Below are positions 7,513 to 15,954 of a DNA stretch of 27,141 bases, one piece after another. Position numbers and translations under genes: made by a program. The number at the start of each line of letters is the position of its first letter. The first letter of the stretch is position 1. The DNA is from Nitrosopolaris sp035691865 (lineage in GTDB: Archaea; Thermoproteota; Nitrososphaeria; Nitrososphaerales; Nitrososphaeraceae): assembly GCA_035691865.1 (NCBI GenBank), contig DASSIM010000147.1, positions 1 to 27,141 of the forward strand, given 5' to 3'. Under the pieces are notes generated by a model. That model saw nothing but the letters and a program-made list of their open reading frames with translations, made no database searches and was not told the DNA's origin.

Positions 7513-9327
7513 CTAGCTACTCATGCTATATTTTCTAACCACTTTTCTATAAAGCCGTCTCCACACGAATCGATTGATTGCGACAATCACCGCTATCATG
7601 ACCCCCACGATCAAGAATAGCAGTATCGTGTTTCCTAAGGTGTATGCAGCTTTGTCCAAAAGGGATCCTATACCAAGCACAGAATATGTTTTGTTTCCAT
7701 ATATGAGGAATTCTGCGACTATCAGGGAGTTCCATCCTCCTCCCCAACCTGTAATGCTACCAGTAATAAATGAGGGGTATAACGACGGAAACAAGACCCG
7801 TCTAATGTACAGGCCCTTGTCGGCCCTGAGTGCCTTTGCCGCTTCTTCTATATCTCCAGATATCGACCGTATTCCGCCAATAAGGTTGAATAGAATGTAC
7901 CATTGCATTCCTGTTAGTATAAGAAGAATAGAAGGAAATTCAAGTCCGCCTGGTATATACGCAACAAGGATCGCCATAAAAGGAAAGAATGCAGTCGCAG
8001 GTATGGCTGCAAAGGTCTGGAACAGAGGCATTATTCTTTCAAAATTGGGATTGTGAGCAATCTTGATGGCCACAGGTATGGTCCAAGCCAAGGTTATCAG
8101 GTAGGCTGAGGCCAACCTAAGGTATGACAATAATAGAGCTAGTGGAATTTGTGAGACAAATTTTGCAGTCTGTGGATCATTGTAAAGTGAGAAGTACATT
8201 TTGGAAAGGGCAGACAATGACTTATTGATTACTCCGCCTTCCAAAACAATAATCAAAATCATAGAGATCGCTAGGACAGATAGCGTTATACCCACAAATA
8301 ATCTGAGATTTCTCTTATTGTCGAACCAATGGTGGACAGTAGGAAATAATCGAAATTCAAAGGCAGATACTAATTTTCCTAAGGTTCGTATCAACAGGTT
8401 TGATTTTATATGTATCAGCGGCCTTGGATTTATAATACGTAAGTGAATGGGTTGGAATGCAACTCTTCTTAAGAAGAGTCGTGCAATGTTGTTGCTACTA
8501 CCCTGCATAATGTGATGTCTAGTAAGATCAGGAGAGGATGTAGAATAGTCATATCTGAAACGATAGGAATATGACTCTAGCGGTCTCCAGATGAAGAAGT
8601 CTGTTAACATAATGATCAAAATCAATACCACGATTGCTACCAAGGCCTCTATGTATTGCCCGGAAGCTACAGACCTACTAAGTAGACTACCCAAGCCTGG
8701 AAGCGTAAAGGTATTCGAACCTACAGATATGATCTCTGCTGCTGTAAGGAAGTACCAGCCGGCAGCCCAAGACAGAATGCTATTGTAAATCAATTTGGGT
8801 ATGCTTGCAGGTAAGTAAAGTCTTCGGAATTGCAACAATGGATTTGCTCTACACGCTTTGCTCGTTTCTATCAACTCTGGCGGGATTGAAAGTACTGATT
8901 CATAGACTGCAAATATCATGTTCCATACCATGCTGGTAAAAATTAAGAAAATTGCTGCTAATTCTACTCCTATTGGACTTCCGCTAAATAAAGTGATAAA
9001 AAATGCAATAGCTGCAGGAAAGAAGCCAAGTATTGGAACTGCCTGTAAAATATCCACGATAGGTATTATAATTCTGGATGCCAAGGGTTTTCGCGCTGCA
9101 GTAATTCCAACAATAATAGCAATAGTGAACGACAATGCTAGTGCTACAAACATCCTATAGACAGATGATATAGAATCGGTCAACAAGTCTGTAAAACTTA
9201 TCGTTCCGATATTCCATATTAAATCAGCCTTCGAGCTTGTGTCTCTACTTAGTAAGATAATTAAAAGTATTCCAAGAATAATTACGGTTATGACAACTGC
9301 AATAAAAATGGCTTTTTTCTTGTCCAA
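7513..9327 (-). CDS. Duplicated (fused) ABC importer permease, COG4986-like
   Basis: A single polypeptide holding two BPD_transp_1 permease halves, as in anion transport systems of the COG4986 type. Residues below are numbered from TTG 9360. The first half spans about 20-260 with an EAA-type coupling loop at 163-190 (ETSKACRANPLLQFRR). A hydrophilic linker follows at about 260-345. The second half covers about 350-605 with its coupling loop at 504-531 (EEAAKALRADKGLYIRR). Both halves are rich in membrane helices. It would form the whole channel for the ATPase downstream. The frame is open to TTG 9360, but I prefer TTG 9327. The TATA box at 9366-9373 is only about 10 bp from 9360, and the sequence AGGAGGT at about 9341-9347 is a strong Shine-Dalgarno site about 13 nt before TTG 9327. 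No substrate-binding protein is encoded in the window. Confidence 0.9.
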   Translation of the reverse strand: MDKKKAIFIAVVITVIILGILLIILLSRDTSSKADLIWNIGTISFTDLLTDSISSVYRMFVALALSFTIAIIVGITAARKPLASRIIIPIVDILQAVPILGFFPAAIAFFITLFSGSPIGVELAAIFLIFTSMVWNMIFAVYESVLSIPPELIETSKACRANPLLQFRRLYLPASIPKLIYNSILSWAAGWYFLTAAEIISVGSNTFTLPGLGSLLSRSVASGQYIEALVAIVVLILIIMLTDFFIWRPLESYSYRFRYDYSTSSPDLTRHHIMQGSSNNIARLFLRRVAFQPIHLRIINPRPLIHIKSNLLIRTLGKLVSAFEFRLFPTVHHWFDNKRNLRLFVGITLSVLAISMILIIVLEGGVINKSLSALSKMYFSLYNDPQTAKFVSQIPLALLLSYLRLASAYLITLAWTIPVAIKIAHNPNFERIMPLFQTFAAIPATAFFPFMAILVAYIPGGLEFPSILLILTGMQWYILFNLIGGIRSISGDIEEAAKALRADKGLYIRRVLFPSLYPSFITGSITGWGGGWNSLIVAEFLIYGNKTYSVLGIGSLLDKAAYTLGNTILLFLIVGVMIAVIVAINRFVWRRLYRKVVRKYSMSS

Positions 9328-9365
9328 CTTTTTGCTATTTACCTCCTGAGGCACTGCCAAGACCT

Positions 9366-9373
9366 TTTATATA
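9366..9373 (-). promoter_or_regulatory. TATA box of the duplicated permease gene
   Basis: Minus strand TATATAAA. A transcription start about 25 bp downstream would fall near 9345, just before a GGAGGT motif and the TTG at 9327. Confidence 0.55.
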
Positions 9374-9638
9374 ATCAAGAAAATTTAATTCACTGATAGT
9401 ACAGGGAAAACGTTGTAAGTAAAAAAAAGGGACGAATGTCACGATAAATCTCTCAACCAAATGAAAAAATCAGACACATATATTTTACGGCGCGAAATGC
9501 TGAAGATCTTTAGTGGTCATTATTTAAGTAACCGAAATTATGCTATATGATATTAAATATTTCGAGATAGGTGAAGAAGACAAAAAAAATTGTTGAATGA
9601 ACTGAATAAATATAATTATGCGCTAGGATACCTTCATC

Positions 9639-9992
9639 ATGGTCAAGGTAGCTCTACTTCAGGTACGGTCACAGAAAAACTCGAGCTGAATCGATTGAAC
9701 AGGTTATAAGGATGTTCAATACGGTTGCAGCCGCAGAGCCGGATATCACCTACCAGACCTGTGGTATCCCAAAACAGTTAACAACTTCGAACGGGAGTTC
9801 AGGCATATTAGAGAGATCGCGAGGGAACATAACATAATAAGTCATACCAGGCGCCTTTCTCGAGAGAATCAATAATAGGCTCTACATCCTGGCCCATGTT
9901 ATTTCAAAAAACGGATGATATTAGGAAGGCAATTCAAGATACATCCGTTTGGGAAGCAAAGGAGTGGCAAGCCCCGAACGGAAGCGATTTAA
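9639..9992 (+). pseudogene. Nitrilase / carbon-nitrogen hydrolase family pseudogene (N-terminal half, multiple frameshifts)
   Basis: Translation segments that join into one nitrilase-like N-terminal half are spread over two frames. They are MVKVALLQVRSQKN (9639-9680), RAESIEQVIRMFNT and following AAAEPDI (9682-9747), LPDLWYPKTVNNFERE and following REIAREHNII (9750 to about 9838), VIPGAFLERINNRLY and following VISKNG (9841-9914), and ILGRQFKIHPFGKQR to a TAA at 9990 (from 9915). This order (start strand, PD-x-LP segment, IPGAFLE, GRQFKIH) is that of the carbon-nitrogen hydrolase superfamily. The segment around the second catalytic residue (Lys in QFKIH) is kept. The usual catalytic Glu position reads Asp (LPD), and the Cys nucleophile region is not found. 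At least four frame changes in about 350 bp make a working product impossible without repair. It neighbours an anion importer, but a link is speculative. Confidence 0.82.
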
Positions 9993-10390
9993 TAGGAAAT
10001 GCCAACTCGTGACGTTTCCTTATCTCTTCATCTCATCACAAAGATGTTCTTGCAATCATCCAAGTCTGGTAGAATCCAAATAGTAATAGCAGCTCCAGAA
10101 GTGGACAAAGAGGGCTCAAAAGGTCCTGGGCATTTTAATCTGATAACATAGGTACATTTCGACAGAAAAAACAAGTTTCCCAAGTTGTTTCTTCAACTCG
10201 TTGTCAGGATGCAGTACGATGATATTGGTTACGATATTCGATTGAGTGAATCGCATTGACAATACCTGTGTCAATCTATGTCCAGAATCCCGCTCATCGT
10301 ACAACCTAACATTAACTGATGCAAGGCGTACAATCATAAATATCAGAAAGTATGGATACAAATTAGTCTAGATATGGTTTCAAAAAAATC

Positions 10391-10399
10391 AAATATAAG
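10391..10399 (+). promoter_or_regulatory. Possible TATA box upstream of the exporter-type ABC cluster
   Basis: AAATATAAG about 65 bp before the ATG at 10460. It would give a leader of about 35-40 nt that includes an AAGGAAG Shine-Dalgarno-like motif at about 10440-10446. Confidence 0.35.
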
Positions 10400-10459
10400 A
10401 TATGAATCACAGCTGATAGCAGGGGAAGTAGAGATTTAGAAAGGAAGCCAGATTGCAGA

Positions 10460-11233
10460 ATGGCGCTTAATACGAATAAAGACAGCAATAACGATAACAA
10501 GAATTATCACCCATCCGAAGGTGGCAATCACAATATAGATGTCTCTTCTCATGCAACCTTAATGGTCGAGAACCTTTCCAAGGTATTTGAATCCGCTGCA
10601 GGCAGGGTAGTTGCTCTTAGGAGGATCAATATTACGGTAAACAAAGGCGAGTTTGTATCGATAGTTGGACCTTCTGGGAGTGGCAAATCTACTTTGTTAA
10701 ATATTCTGGGAGCTCTCGATAGACCAAGTTTTGGTAAACTTTTCATCGGTGGGATAGATATTTTTTCGTTAAGTGATAAAGAGATTGCACGAATGAGGAA
10801 TAATTTAATTGGGTTTATTTTTCAATCTTATAATTTGATTAATAGAACTACCGTTCAAAGAAATGTGGAGATTCCTAGCATAATTGCTAGGATGAACAAC
10901 AAAGATAGGACCAATCGCTCCTCTAGGCTCTTAGAAATTTTAGGCATTGCAACAAAAGCTAAATTTAAACCCGCGAGCTTAAGTGGAGGCCAACAGCAAA
11001 GAGTGGCTATCGCAAGGTCACTTATGAATAATCCAACTATAATTCTTGCCGATGAGCCTACGGGCAACCTCGACACAAAAACAGGAAACGAGGTTTTTGA
11101 CCTGCTTAGATTACTCTCAAGCAAATACAGAAGAACAATAATAATGGTTACTCATAATGCTGAACTTGCCAAAAAAACAGATAGATCTATATATATCAGA
11201 GATGGACAGATCGAAAAAGAGATTCTTTATTAA
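10460..11233 (+). CDS. ABC transporter ATPase, LolD/MacB type
   Basis: ATPase of the type VII (mechanotransmission) ABC family that partners MacB/FtsX permeases. In 257 residues: Walker A GPSGSGKST at about 74-82, Q-loop in FIFQSYNLINRTTVQ, signature LSGGQQQRVAIARSL, Walker B IILADEPTGNLD and H-loop MVTHN. The ADEPTGNLD string is diagnostic of the LolD/MacB/FtsE group. The first 34 residues are an Asn/Asp/His-rich tail, so Met35 (MVENLSKVFES) is a possible alternative start. The stop codon directly abuts the ATG of the next gene, so it is co-transcribed with the CARDB-like protein and, 32 bp further on, the permease. Likely role: driving extrusion or release of lipids, proteins or other molecules at the membrane. 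Confidence 0.93.
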   Translation: MALNTNKDSNNDNKNYHPSEGGNHNIDVSSHATLMVENLSKVFESAAGRVVALRRINITVNKGEFVSIVGPSGSGKSTLLNILGALDRPSFGKLFIGGIDIFSLSDKEIARMRNNLIGFIFQSYNLINRTTVQRNVEIPSIIARMNNKDRTNRSSRLLEILGIATKAKFKPASLSGGQQQRVAIARSLMNNPTIILADEPTGNLDTKTGNEVFDLLRLLSSKYRRTIIMVTHNAELAKKTDRSIYIRDGQIEKEILY

Positions 11234-13288
11234 ATGGCCATAATCGTGGCAAAAAGTCTAAACCACGGGGAACAGAGTCGCTCTACGATTAGAATGGAAA
11301 TAGTTACTCGCATAAAAACTACATCGATCACGACGACAAAAATTCTATCTTTCATATTTGCGGGAATCCTCCTATTTTCTTCTATTGAGAATGCAGATAT
11401 GACAACCCACGCTCAATTGTCTAACTATGTTACCAACAATTCTACATTCCCAAGTAATGGGGCAGATACCGACAGAGCTCCAGGATTATTGGATGCATAC
11501 TGGACGAATTATCTAAGCTCAGCCTCCTCAACATCCGATAATAACAATTCAGCAAAGAAGGAGGTAGGTCCTGGAGATGGTGCCTCCACTCTGGCAGTGG
11601 TAATAGTAAATAGAGGACGTTCGGATATCACTGGAGTTACGGGCTATCTCACTCTTCCGATTGGATTTAGCCCAATTCCTGGTAAAAATAATGGGACGTC
11701 GCAGTCTGTGGCAAGTGCATATTCTATTGTTAAAGCAGGAGGTACATTTGTTCTGTATTTCGATATGAATGTTTTAAAACAGGCTAAAGTTGGTGGATAC
11801 TCCACTTCTCTTATTTTGAAGTATACCAAAATAAATCAAATTGGTCAACTGATTACAACAAATACTTTACCTTTTAGACTCACCGGGAGGGTTATTTTGG
11901 ATGCGGTGTCTGAAAACTCAGAGCTAATTCCAAGTACCCAGAATCAATTAAAGTTATCAATTCATAACATAGGGAGCGCAAATGCAGCGGGGGCAGTTGT
12001 CACAGTTACAGGTATAACTAGTGGGAATAGCGTTACTTCTAGTAATACTCAGAGTGCTAGTAGTAGCTTCAGTAATACTAATTCTGGTAATACAAACACA
12101 AGCACAACAAATTCACCATCGTCTTCATCTATTTCTTCTCCATCCTCCTCCTCTACACCCGCAGTCAACATTGGAGCCACAGTTTTTCATATTGGTACTA
12201 TACCAGTAAACGGATCAGCAGAAATAAATCCTGTAGTATATCCTACTGCTTCTTCTGGCGAAACTGTACAGAATTTGAATCTCCAAATATCTTACGGCGA
12301 CGCGTACGGTAACCGGCAGACATCAAATGTGCAAGTTGGATTAGTAATATCACCAAACCCACCACAATCTGTGGTGAATGCTACTGCAAATAACGGAAAT
12401 GCACTCATCGTAGCAGCCGGTAAAATTCAGGATATTGATTTTACAGTTGCTAACAGTGATAACAAGAAACCAATAACAAATGTGGTTATTTCTCTTGTTT
12501 CCCAATCGAATTCAATGAAGATTCTTGGAGATTCGAGATGGACATTCCAATCTATTTTATCTCAATCCAGACTGAATTTGTCTACAAAAGTCTTTGCATC
12601 TTCTGATTTGATTGGAAAACCTGCCTTATTTACTTTAACTGTTGACTATGTATCAGCTGGACAATCGAAGACAGATTCTCTTAATATAGGAACGTATGTT
12701 AGCGGTGACATCAAAATACGAGTATATGATGTTGCTGTCAACTTCCTAGGCAGCACTCCTAACATTATAGGAAACCTCTTGAATGAAGGCAACACGGTTG
12801 GATTGTTCACTACTGTTGAATTGGTAAAGTCTAATTCTAGCAAAAGCCTTGTTCCGATAACCCCTCCTACACAGTATCTTGGTGACCTTTCCGTCGATTC
12901 TCCTTTGCCCTTTAGCATGGCATTAAACATAGACAATCGGACCTTAAGCAGTATTCAGCCAGGAATCTATCCTATCACACTTAAAATTACGTATAGTGAT
13001 GATTTGAAGACCCCCCATGTACTCCTAGTAAATACTTCAGTCGACTTTGAACCCAAGCATGCTCAATCAAGTAACGGCGCAGGAGGCAGTGGCGGTGGAT
13101 CAGTTGGCCTTGGTATACTCCTCATTGCCGCTATTGCCGTTGTCCTAGTATTTCTTTTTGTAAGGAGAAGGAGATCTAAATCAAAGCGTACAAAATTGCA
13201 GAGCAGCAAAGATGTAGATCTATTTTTAGATGATGTACCGCCTGCCACTTCAGAAAAGGATACAAGTCGGGATTTGAAGACGAGATAA
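11234..13288 (+). CDS. Secreted, C-terminally anchored CARDB/S-layer-like protein of an ABC transporter cluster
   Basis: A 684-residue protein with an N-terminal signal peptide (hydrophobic core ILSFIFAGILLFSS at about 38-51), a long extracellular part of repeated beta-sandwich-like segments, and one membrane helix at about 623-643 followed by RRRRSKSKR and an acidic cytoplasmic tail. Patterns such as STLAVVIVNRGRSDITGVTG and NLLNEGNTVG resemble CARDB/NEW3-type domains of archaeal COG1361 S-layer-like proteins. A Ser/Thr/Asn-rich linker at about 265-312 is a likely glycosylation site. ATG 11234 abuts the ATPase stop; Met21 at 11294 would give a more usual signal peptide and may be the real start. 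It lies between the ATPase and permease genes, where bacterial systems often encode a MacA-type periplasmic adaptor. A function as an extracellular partner of that permease is inferred. Confidence 0.85.
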   Translation: MAIIVAKSLNHGEQSRSTIRMEIVTRIKTTSITTTKILSFIFAGILLFSSIENADMTTHAQLSNYVTNNSTFPSNGADTDRAPGLLDAYWTNYLSSASSTSDNNNSAKKEVGPGDGASTLAVVIVNRGRSDITGVTGYLTLPIGFSPIPGKNNGTSQSVASAYSIVKAGGTFVLYFDMNVLKQAKVGGYSTSLILKYTKINQIGQLITTNTLPFRLTGRVILDAVSENSELIPSTQNQLKLSIHNIGSANAAGAVVTVTGITSGNSVTSSNTQSASSSFSNTNSGNTNTSTTNSPSSSSISSPSSSSTPAVNIGATVFHIGTIPVNGSAEINPVVYPTASSGETVQNLNLQISYGDAYGNRQTSNVQVGLVISPNPPQSVVNATANNGNALIVAAGKIQDIDFTVANSDNKKPITNVVISLVSQSNSMKILGDSRWTFQSILSQSRLNLSTKVFASSDLIGKPALFTLTVDYVSAGQSKTDSLNIGTYVSGDIKIRVYDVAVNFLGSTPNIIGNLLNEGNTVGLFTTVELVKSNSSKSLVPITPPTQYLGDLSVDSPLPFSMALNIDNRTLSSIQPGIYPITLKITYSDDLKTPHVLLVNTSVDFEPKHAQSSNGAGGSGGGSVGLGILLIAAIAVVLVFLFVRRRRSKSKRTKLQSSKDVDLFLDDVPPATSEKDTSRDLKTR

Positions 13289-13320
13289 AAAATGGACAAT
13301 AAAGAAGAAGCGACAGGAAT

Positions 13321-14580
13321 ATGTTGAATATCAAGGAGATTTTTATATTATCTTTTGAATCTCTTTTGGATAGAAAAGTCAGATCTATTCTGACGATTTT
13401 GATGGTGATGGTGGGGAGTGCTCTTCTGATTGCTGTAGGTGGTATTGGTGCATCTTTTACAGAAGCATTTAGTAAACAGTTCAGGAATTTAGCACCAAAC
13501 ATACTATTCATATCTAATTCGCAACAAGCACAACAAGGTCCTGGCGGAGGCGTCGGGGAAGGAGGTACTCCACCGCCTGCCCCAAAAATTACTTTAAATG
13601 CCGCAATAATAAATAGAATACATTCACTTCCTTTCGTGAGTGATGTGATATCTACTTATAGAGGTTCGGCAACAGTTCAATCTCAAAGCGAATCCAAAAC
13701 TGATTCAATCTTGTCTATAGATCCTCGAAAACTTTTAGTCATTGCGCCAACTTTAGAATATATGGATGGTTCTACATTACAGCCAAATAATCCAGCTTCA
13801 ATGATTGTGGCTCAAAATGTCGCTAATCCGCCAGGGGATGCGAATCCATTTTTGGTATTAGGTCAAAGCGCCAAGGTGACTTATTCATTTGTAGATTCAA
13901 CTACAGGCCAACAAATGGAGGAATCAAAAAATTTTGTGGTTACAGGGATTATGAAAGAAACCGGTAATCCAACAATAGACAGCGCCATTGTTATCAACTT
14001 GCAAGCCGGAAATTCACTACTACAAAAGTCTGGCAAATTTGACTCTCTCTTTGTGATTGCTCAAACAACAGATTTTGTAGATATTGTGGAGCAGGAGATA
14101 AGAAGCCTATATGGTAATAATATCGGAATTACTACCGTGAAGGCTATATTGAAAACCATAGCGCAATTCACCGGTCAAATCAATGCGTTTCTCAATAGTA
14201 TTGCCATTATTTCGTTGGTCGTAGGTGCAGTTGGGATTATCACCACGCTTTATACTGCTGTTATTGAGAGAACGCGCGAGATTGGCACTTTAAAGGCGAT
14301 TGGCGCACAGAACCGTGATATCTTGGCACTTTTCTTGGTTGAGGCATTATTGATTGGTATTTTTGGAGCAACAATAGGACTATTAGCTGGAATTGGATTC
14401 GGGTACGCTTTAAGCGTTACCGTAGTTCCTGGTAATGGATCTTCTAGTCCTCCTATCTATACCGCAAATGACATGGCTAGGGTATGGATGATTTCTGTAG
14501 GTCTTAGTATAGTTGCAGGTGTTGTTCCGGCGCTACAGGCATCACGATTATTGCCTATCCAAGCTCTGAGATCACAATAA
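13321..14580 (+). CDS. ABC transporter permease, MacB/FtsX type
   Basis: In 419 residues the topology is that of MacB/LolC/FtsX permeases. There is one N-terminal helix at about 22-44 (SILTILMVMVGSALLIAVGG) after an amphipathic LSFESLLDRKVR start, a large extracellular MacB_PCD-like domain at about 45-275, and three helices in the C-terminal FtsX domain. The conserved ERTREIGTLKAIGA coupling segment sits between helices 2 and 3, and the end reads PALQASRLLPIQALR, typical of the family. It closes the ATPase / CARDB protein / permease cluster. Such permeases transmit ATP hydrolysis to an extracytoplasmic event rather than forming a plain channel; here the partner is likely the protein encoded just upstream. 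Confidence 0.93.
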   Translation: MLNIKEIFILSFESLLDRKVRSILTILMVMVGSALLIAVGGIGASFTEAFSKQFRNLAPNILFISNSQQAQQGPGGGVGEGGTPPPAPKITLNAAIINRIHSLPFVSDVISTYRGSATVQSQSESKTDSILSIDPRKLLVIAPTLEYMDGSTLQPNNPASMIVAQNVANPPGDANPFLVLGQSAKVTYSFVDSTTGQQMEESKNFVVTGIMKETGNPTIDSAIVINLQAGNSLLQKSGKFDSLFVIAQTTDFVDIVEQEIRSLYGNNIGITTVKAILKTIAQFTGQINAFLNSIAIISLVVGAVGIITTLYTAVIERTREIGTLKAIGAQNRDILALFLVEALLIGIFGATIGLLAGIGFGYALSVTVVPGNGSSSPPIYTANDMARVWMISVGLSIVAGVVPALQASRLLPIQALRSQ

Positions 14581-15131
14581 CAATAGACTAAATGACCTGA
14601 ATAAGCTTAGGTTGTGATTGAGCAGACTAGAAAAAAGAGAAACGGACATAAAAATGATAAAGTGGAAGAGAATGGTGATAGTATACGAATGTAACATGGT
14701 GGGGAAACAGAACTGCAACTCTTATCCCAGTATCAAAGTGAGCACTGAAAAAGGATACCGTTGAAAAGACACCAAGGTTAACCAGTACGGTCATAGATGC
14801 ATATGTGGCTTAATTACTAAATCTCAGAAGGAAATTCCTTTTATTGGACTCAGCATAAAGCTCTTTATTTCTAAAATAGAGTCAACTTCAAAACTAGTTT
14901 TTTTTGGGTTGATATCATGGCGAAGCAGAATTCACACATTTCAGTCATCCTATTCTTGCCAGGAATTCTAGATTTAAATTATTTTTCTGTACAATACATG
15001 TGGGGGCAGGTGTTTCTCGCACAACTCGATCCTTTCAGAAACAGAGGGTAGCAGGCAAAAACAGATGGAAACTCAGTGACAACGACAGGCAACAAATTGG
15101 TAACAGCAGGAAACAGGAGAAAACCTCCGAG
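14581..15131. other. Intergenic, 551 bp, mostly empty
   Basis: Between two convergent genes. It holds a palindrome with a T-run (14890-14905) and one short plus-strand frame at 14917-15051 (ATG, 44 codons, beginning MAKQNSHISVILFLPG) with no clear promoter or relatives, which may be chance. I saw no tRNA or pseudogene. Confidence 0.55.
14890..14905. terminator. Palindrome with T-run, possible terminator
   Basis: AAAACTAGTTTT is a perfect 12-bp palindrome whose right arm runs into eight T on the plus strand. It lies about 310 bp after the permease gene and 230 bp beyond the end of the convergent Hsp20 gene. Archaeal termination favours T-tracts, so it could end either transcript. Confidence 0.3.
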
Positions 15132-15518
15132 CTATGTTATCGGAATGTTGCTTGATTTTGGAATCGGAAGCTTAAGTGTGATATCGCCCTCCACATACTT
15201 CGCCGTCCCAATCACTTTCTCATCATCGCCGATCGAAAATGGTAATGGTACTTTTTTGTCTATGTAGTTAGGTCTTTGTCGGTAATATACAGTTCCGAGA
15301 TTTTCCTCAGGCTCTCTCTTGGCGTTGATTGATAAAACATTTCCGATTATCCTTAGATTAATATCCTTCTTTGCAAATCCAGGCAGGTCAATCTTTATTA
15401 CTAACTCGTTCCCATCTTCGAACATATCGATGGCTGGCATTATGAATTCATAAAATTCTCTAGATCTATTTCCTAATTCCCTCACGAACTCCTTGGCCAT
15501 ATATTTAGCAAAACCCAT
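15132..15518 (-). CDS. Small heat shock protein, Hsp20/alpha-crystallin family
   Basis: ATP-independent holdase chaperone that binds unfolding proteins in the cytoplasm. The 128-residue length is short for the family. The alpha-crystallin domain covers about 28-118 with AIDMFEDGNELVIKIDLPGF, NVLSINAKRE and the YRQRPNYIDKKVPLP strand-loop that normally exchanges between dimers. The usual A-x-x-x-G-x-L motif reads AKYVEGDITLKLP. The C-terminal I-x-I oligomerisation motif is present as IPI at 125-127. Its ATG lies about 25 bp downstream of a TATA box, consistent with a leaderless mRNA. Met7 is an alternative start. It stands alone between two convergent or divergent neighbours. Confidence 0.9.
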   Translation of the reverse strand: MGFAKYMAKEFVRELGNRSREFYEFIMPAIDMFEDGNELVIKIDLPGFAKKDINLRIIGNVLSINAKREPEENLGTVYYRQRPNYIDKKVPLPFSIGDDEKVIGTAKYVEGDITLKLPIPKSSNIPIT

Positions 15519-15954
15519 AGATTAAATTAGATGTTATTGATATAAATCCTTTCTTCCTAAATGTGCTGTGAGGGGTGCATCAGTAAATAAATTCTAGCTT
15601 ATTAATCAACCTGCTCAAGCTACATTGGACATTATAAAAAATAAGAAAAAGAAGACCCAGCTGATTTTTATCCGCCGAATATATCTATAATCCGACGAAT
15701 TTAAGAAATATCATCGGCTACGGATGCAGACAATGCTCGCATCGAGGGGCAATTAGTTTACATATCACTTCATTCACGTTGTCTAGTTAATTTTTTTAGA
15801 TAGTCTTATAAGTTGTGCATAATGGTTGAAAACAGAGTGGCTAAATCACATGATTGGTGGTTCAAATGATCGACACGATATCCGAACGAAAGTGCTGGCT
15901 TATTGTCTTAACAGATGTCATTCTTGTAAAAATTTCTGCAACCTTTGAGACTCC
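15519..15954. other. Intergenic, 436 bp, between divergent Hsp20 and GH130 genes
   Basis: Contains the Hsp20 TATA box and a TCTTATAAG element near 15803-15811, too far from the ATG at 15955 unless that gene has a leader of about 120 nt. No tRNA or ORF with relatives was seen. Confidence 0.5.
15539..15546 (-). promoter_or_regulatory. TATA box of the Hsp20 gene
   Basis: Minus strand TTTATATC centred about 24-25 bp before the ATG at 15518, the spacing expected for a leaderless archaeal transcript. Confidence 0.55.

Larger units (their letters stand above)
9361..10459. other. 1.1-kb gene-poor region holding a nitrilase relic
   Basis: Besides the permease promoter and the frameshifted nitrilase remnant at 9639-9992, the region holds one open frame without known relatives on the minus strand (10116-10361, 81 codons, starting MYPYFLIFM and containing RLYDERDSGHRLTQV). 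It could be a real small gene or chance. From about 9993 to 10115 I recognise nothing; the rest of the nitrilase gene may have decayed there. Confidence 0.6.

Noticed and set aside
7574..9160. Plus-strand open frames opposite the permease gene
   Set aside because: Shadows of a membrane-protein gene with clear permease motifs on the other strand.
10042..10148. Plus-strand frame after the nitrilase relic (IVIAAPEVDKEG)
   Set aside because: Does not align with the C-terminal half of nitrilases by eye and has no other recognised family.
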